64,000 nt of DNA, taken from positions 31,428-95,427 of the forward strand of contig DATBHR010000076.1 in NCBI GenBank assembly GCA_036557365.1, in the 5' to 3' direction. Positions 60,903-64,000 of this stretch are shown here, one piece after another. Source of the DNA: DATKHR01 sp036557365. Lineage in GTDB: Bacteria > Acidobacteriota > Vicinamibacteria > Vicinamibacterales > CAVVIG01. The first letter of the stretch is position 1. Each line of letters opens with the position of its first letter. The notes under the pieces are model-generated. The model was not told the origin of the DNA. It made no database searches and was given only the letters and a program-made list of their open reading frames with translations. The position numbers were made by a program, and so were the translations under genes.

Positions 60903-61364
60903 TCAGAGCGCGCTCAGGCCGTCGCGCCAGAGGACCAGCGCGTCCTCGACAGGGTTCGTGTAGTACCCGCGACGGACGCCCGCGACGAGGAACCCGAATC
61001 GCTCGTACAACAAGCGCGCAGGCTCGTTCGATCGCCTGACTTCGAGCGTCGCGCGCTGTGCGCCGAGCTTCGTGCCTTCCTTCAGGACGTGGGTCAGGAG
61101 CGCGGATGCGATGCCCGCACGGCGGAACTCCGGAAGCACGGCGAGATTGTTGATGTGCAGCTCGTCGAGCACGCGCCAGAACGAGCAGAACCCGACGACG
61201 CGGCCGTCGTCCGCTCTGGCGAAATAGCAGAACGAGACGCCGCGGTTCTGGAGCTCGGAGAGATACATCTCGCGCGTCCACGGATTCGTGAACGCCGCCT
61301 CCTCGACCGCGAGCACGTCGTCAATCTGATCGGGAGACGTCAGCAGTTCGATCTGCCAGGGCAT
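60903..61364 (-). CDS. rimI: Ribosomal protein alanine N-acetyltransferase RimI-like
   Basis: The 153-residue GNAT protein contains VLAVEEAAFTNPWTREMYLSEL, ELHINNLAVLPEFRRAGIASALLTHVL (acetyl-CoA binding loop RRAGIA) and RRSNEPARLLYERFGFLVAGVRRGYY. RimI acetylates the N-terminus of ribosomal protein bS18. The start ATG lies inside the tsaB 3' end (44-bp overlap), and the tsaB-rimI pairing is common in bacteria, which supports the assignment. Confidence 0.88.
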   Translation of the reverse strand: MPWQIELLTSPDQIDDVLAVEEAAFTNPWTREMYLSELQNRGVSFCYFARADDGRVVGFCSFWRVLDELHINNLAVLPEFRRAGIASALLTHVLKEGTKLGAQRATLEVRRSNEPARLLYERFGFLVAGVRRGYYTNPVEDALVLWRDGLSAL

Positions 61365-62070
61365 GCTCGCGCGCCAATTCTGCGTCGGGTCGCCGTACGT
61401 AAAGAGGACGGATGGCGGCGGGCGACGGCGATCGCCCTTCGCGCGACTCCGCCGCAGCCAGCGCGCCGATGGCGCCCGCCAGTCGCGGGGTGGATTCGAC
61501 ACGCGCGCCGGATGTGCGCACGATTGTCTCGTAGCGCTCGGCGCCGTCGCCGAGAATGAGAGCGGGCAGGCCGAGACTGCGCCAGCGTGCAATCGTTTCG
61601 GCCGGCGACGATGCGGTCGCTGCGTCGATCTCGACGAGACGCCGCGTGTCGAAGACCTCGTGCGCGGCGATTTCGTACAGCGCGGCGAACACTTCACCCC
61701 GCTGCGCGTCGATCCACGCGCCGACGCGCGCGCCAGGCTCGAGGCTTCGGCTGCCGAGGTGACCGAGCGCCGCCAACGCCGACACGCCGGCGAGCGGCCG
61801 ACGACGCACGACAGCCAGGCCCTGCATCGTGGCAATCCCGATCCGCAAACCGGTGAACGATCCCGGGCCTGATGCCACGGCGAAGAGATCAGCGTCGGCG
61901 ACGGAGAGATCGTGCGTCTTCAGAATCGCGATGAGCTCGCCTGGCAGACGTTCGCCGTGCGTTCTCGACGCGTCGCCCGCACGCTCGTCGACGATGCGCG
62001 GCGCGCCGTCGTCGATCACGAGCGCGACGCTGCCAGCGCGGGCCGTTGTGTCGAGGGCGAGTACCCGCAT
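61321..62070 (-). CDS. tsaB: tRNA threonylcarbamoyladenosine biosynthesis protein TsaB
   Basis: The 249-residue ASKHA-fold protein starts MRVLALDTTARAGSVALV and has GPGSFTGLRIGIATMQGLA, the TsaB signature, then AWIDAQRGEVFAALYE. With TsaD and TsaE it makes the t6A37 modification of tRNA. It overlaps rimI by 44 bp and is 19 bp from the divergent mutS start. Confidence 0.92.
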   Translation of the reverse strand: MRVLALDTTARAGSVALVIDDGAPRIVDERAGDASRTHGERLPGELIAILKTHDLSVADADLFAVASGPGSFTGLRIGIATMQGLAVVRRRPLAGVSALAALGHLGSRSLEPGARVGAWIDAQRGEVFAALYEIAAHEVFDTRRLVEIDAATASSPAETIARWRSLGLPALILGDGAERYETIVRTSGARVESTPRLAGAIGALAAAESREGRSPSPAAIRPLYVRRPDAELAREHALADRTADVSRSD

Positions 62071-62089
62071 GTAATGTAACCTTAAGCAT

Positions 62090-64000
62090 ATGTCAGCGAC
62101 GGCGACCCCTGCGATGCGCCAGTACCTGGACGCCAAGCAGCAGCACCGCGACGCCATCCTGCTCTTCCGCATGGGCGACTTCTACGAAATGTTTTATGAA
62201 GACGCCCTCGTCGCCGCGCGCGCCCTCGAGCTGACACTGACCTCGCGATCCAAGGACGCCAACGGCGGCAGCATTCCGATGTGCGGCGTGCCTTTCCACG
62301 CCGTCGATGGCTACATCGCCCGGTTGGTCAAACGAGGATTCCGCGTCGCCATCTGCGATCAGGTCGAAGATCCCCGCCACGCAAAGGGCATCGTCAAGCG
62401 CGAGGTCGTCCGCGTGGTATCGCCCGGAACATTGACCGATGCGGGCTACCTCGACGCTCGGGAGCCGGCGTTCATCATGGCGCTCGCGCCCGCGGGTCGC
62501 GGCGGCGCCCTCGGCGTCGCGCTCGTCGATCTGTCGACCGGCGAGTTCACCGTTGCCGAGTACGTCGGCGACGACGGCGTCCAGGCGCTCGCGGATGAAA
62601 TGGCGGTCCTGCGCCCGCGCGAAATCGTGGCGCCGGCCGCGGTGAACGGGAGGCCCGTGCTGCCTGCTGCCGTGCAGTCGGCAGGACTCCCGACAACGAA
62701 CGTGGACGCGTGGACCTTCGAGTACGAATCGGCCCGCGCCACACTGATCGATCAGCTGAAGACGCACGGTCTCGAGGGCTTCGGGCTCGACGCGCATCCC
62801 GCCGCGATCTCAGCGGGCGGCGCGCTCCTGCACTATCTGCGGACGACGCAGAAGGGCGACCTCCCGCACGTCCGCACCGTACGCTTCCGCCAGCGGACGG
62901 ACGCGCTCGTCGTCGATCCGACGACGCTGCGGCACCTCGAAGTCGTACAGGGGGCCGAGGGCGGGCGGGATGGATCGCTGCTCGACGAGATCGATCGCAG
63001 CGTGACGTCGCTCGGCAGCCGGCTGCTCCGCTCGTGGCTGCTTCGTCCGCTGGTGGCCCTCGAGCCGATCCGCGATCGCCTCGATGCCGTCGAGGAGCTC
63101 GCGTTCCGGACGACCGAACGCGGAAAGTTCAGGGACGCGCTGCGCGCCGTCCAGGATCTCGAGCGGCTGGTGGCGCGGGCCGCGCTCGGCGCCGCGGGGC
63201 CGCGCGATCTGACCGGACTCGGCGTCTCGCTCGCGGTCGTGCCCCGCGTGCGCGGCCTCCTCTCCGAGCTCCAGGCGCCGCTCTCGCGTTCGCTCCTGGC
63301 GGAACTCGACGATCTGCTGGATGTCCGTCATCGCATCGAATCGACGCTGGTGGACGATCCGCCGGCGCTCGTGCGCGACGGCGGCTTCACGCGCGACGGC
63401 GTCGACACCGAACTCGACGAGCTGCGGACAATCAGTCGATCGGGCAAGCAGGTGATCGCCGCGCTCGAGGAACAGGAGCGCGCGCGCACGGGTATTTCGT
63501 CGCTCAAGGTCCGCTACAACCGCGTCTTCGGCTACTACATCGAAGTGTCGAAGTCGAACCTGCACGCGGTGCCCGCTGACTATCACCGGAAGCAGACGAT
63601 CGCGGGCGGCGAGCGCTTCATCACGCCAGGCCTCAAGGAGCACGAAGACAAGGTGCTCGGTGCGGACGAACGCATCCTCGAGCGCGAGCTCGAGGTCTTC
63701 GAGGCACTGCGCGCCGCGGTCGCCGCCGAAGCGACGCGGATCCAGACGACCGCCCGCGCGCTCGGCGCGCTCGATGTCCTGGCGTCCCTCGCCGAAGTTG
63801 CGACGCTCAACAACTACATCAAGCCCCACGTTCACGACGGCGACGAGCTCGTGGCGCTCGACGCGCGTCATCCGGTGGTCGAGCGGCGTCGGCACGGCAC
63901 CGCCGACGGCGACGGCTTCGTGCCGAACGACGTCACGATGAACGGCTCGACGCACCAGTTGGTCGTTCTCACCGGTCCGAACATGGGCGGCAAGTCCACG
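62090..64000 (+). CDS. mutS: DNA mismatch repair protein MutS, 5' part
   Basis: The frame is open from the ATG at 62090 to the window end (637 codons, 3'-truncated by the window). It has the mismatch-binding domain with the Phe-x-Glu motif in LLFRMGDFYEMFYEDA, the connector and lever domains, the clamp (LKVRYNRVFGYYIEVSKSNL, RKQTIAGGERFITPGLKE) and ends in Walker A GPNMGGKST. MutS recognises mismatches and recruits MutL. The ATPase domain continues outside the window. Confidence 0.96.
   Translation, partial: MSATATPAMRQYLDAKQQHRDAILLFRMGDFYEMFYEDALVAARALELTLTSRSKDANGGSIPMCGVPFHAVDGYIARLVKRGFRVAICDQVEDPRHAKGIVKREVVRVVSPGTLTDAGYLDAREPAFIMALAPAGRGGALGVALVDLSTGEFTVAEYVGDDGVQALADEMAVLRPREIVAPAAVNGRPVLPAAVQSAGLPTTNVDAWTFEYESARATLIDQLKTHGLEGFGLDAHPAAISAGGALLHYLRTTQKGDLPHVRTVRFRQRTDALVVDPTTLRHLEVVQGAEGGRDGSLLDEIDRSVTSLGSRLLRSWLLRPLVALEPIRDRLDAVEELAFRTTERGKFRDALRAVQDLERLVARAALGAAGPRDLTGLGVSLAVVPRVRGLLSELQAPLSRSLLAELDDLLDVRHRIESTLVDDPPALVRDGGFTRDGVDTELDELRTISRSGKQVIAALEEQERARTGISSLKVRYNRVFGYYIEVSKSNLHAVPADYHRKQTIAGGERFITPGLKEHEDKVLGADERILERELEVFEALRAAVAAEATRIQTTARALGALDVLASLAEVATLNNYIKPHVHDGDELVALDARHPVVERRRHGTADGDGFVPNDVTMNGSTHQLVVLTGPNMGGKST

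Overview
The window is a GC-rich, densely packed bacterial chromosome segment from a diderm. It carries LPS-export (Lpt), Tol-Pal and secretin/pilus genes. The gene order (rpoN with lptB, hpf, hprK, rapZ and a regulatory PTS), the style of the pilus proteins and the paired SSS symporters in an amino-sugar cluster suggest Acidobacteriota, perhaps the Vicinamibacteria lineage. That placement is inference from content; no rRNA is present to confirm it. I see no tRNA, rRNA, CRISPR array, insertion sequence or prophage.

Layout. 1-7521: the end of a type IV pilus/type II secretion assembly cluster (PilN, PilO and PilP-like proteins, a secretin with a C-terminal cohesin-like domain, three pseudopilins), with an Ig/PKD lipoprotein on the opposite strand. 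7518-15697: an amino-sugar/peptidoglycan recycling cluster (two SSS symporters, a serine hydrolase and a GHL10 hydrolase in one tight operon; a BadF-type sugar kinase and NagB divergent; MurQ convergent). 15780-24117: xerD, metK, a PHP-domain exported protein, a fused LptF-LptG permease and a GH57 enzyme. 24408-29620 (minus): recN, miaB, a DUF151 nuclease, parA, parB. 29654-35079 (plus): a complete tolQ-tolR-tolA/tonB-tolB-pal-cpoB operon followed by ssb.

53044-35165 (minus) is one co-directional block of 14 genes: guaA, dnaE, accA, recJ, a fused LptC-LptA protein, lptB, rpoN, hpf, hprK, rapZ, an EIIA-Man domain, HPr, enzyme I and a cupin. It joins envelope LPS transport to sigma-54 and a PTS that looks regulatory, because no sugar permease accompanies it. 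53072-64000 holds a beta-propeller protein, an unknown membrane protein, a very large NtrY-like sensor kinase, pssA/psd (phosphatidylethanolamine synthesis), a DUF465 protein, rimI, tsaB and the 5' part of mutS, cut by the window end.

The most notable items are: (i) a dispersed inverted-repeat element built from degenerate AGTTGGTGA units, present three times directly 3' of genes, one copy supplying the start and leader of a prepilin; (ii) two fusions in the Lpt machinery; (iii) a secretin-cohesin fusion; (iv) a good sigma-54 promoter match in front of rpoN itself; (v) a recycling operon whose four genes share one reading frame and are separated only by single stop codons at two junctions. 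Nothing here is certainly an undescribed system; the repeat element is the least explained structure.
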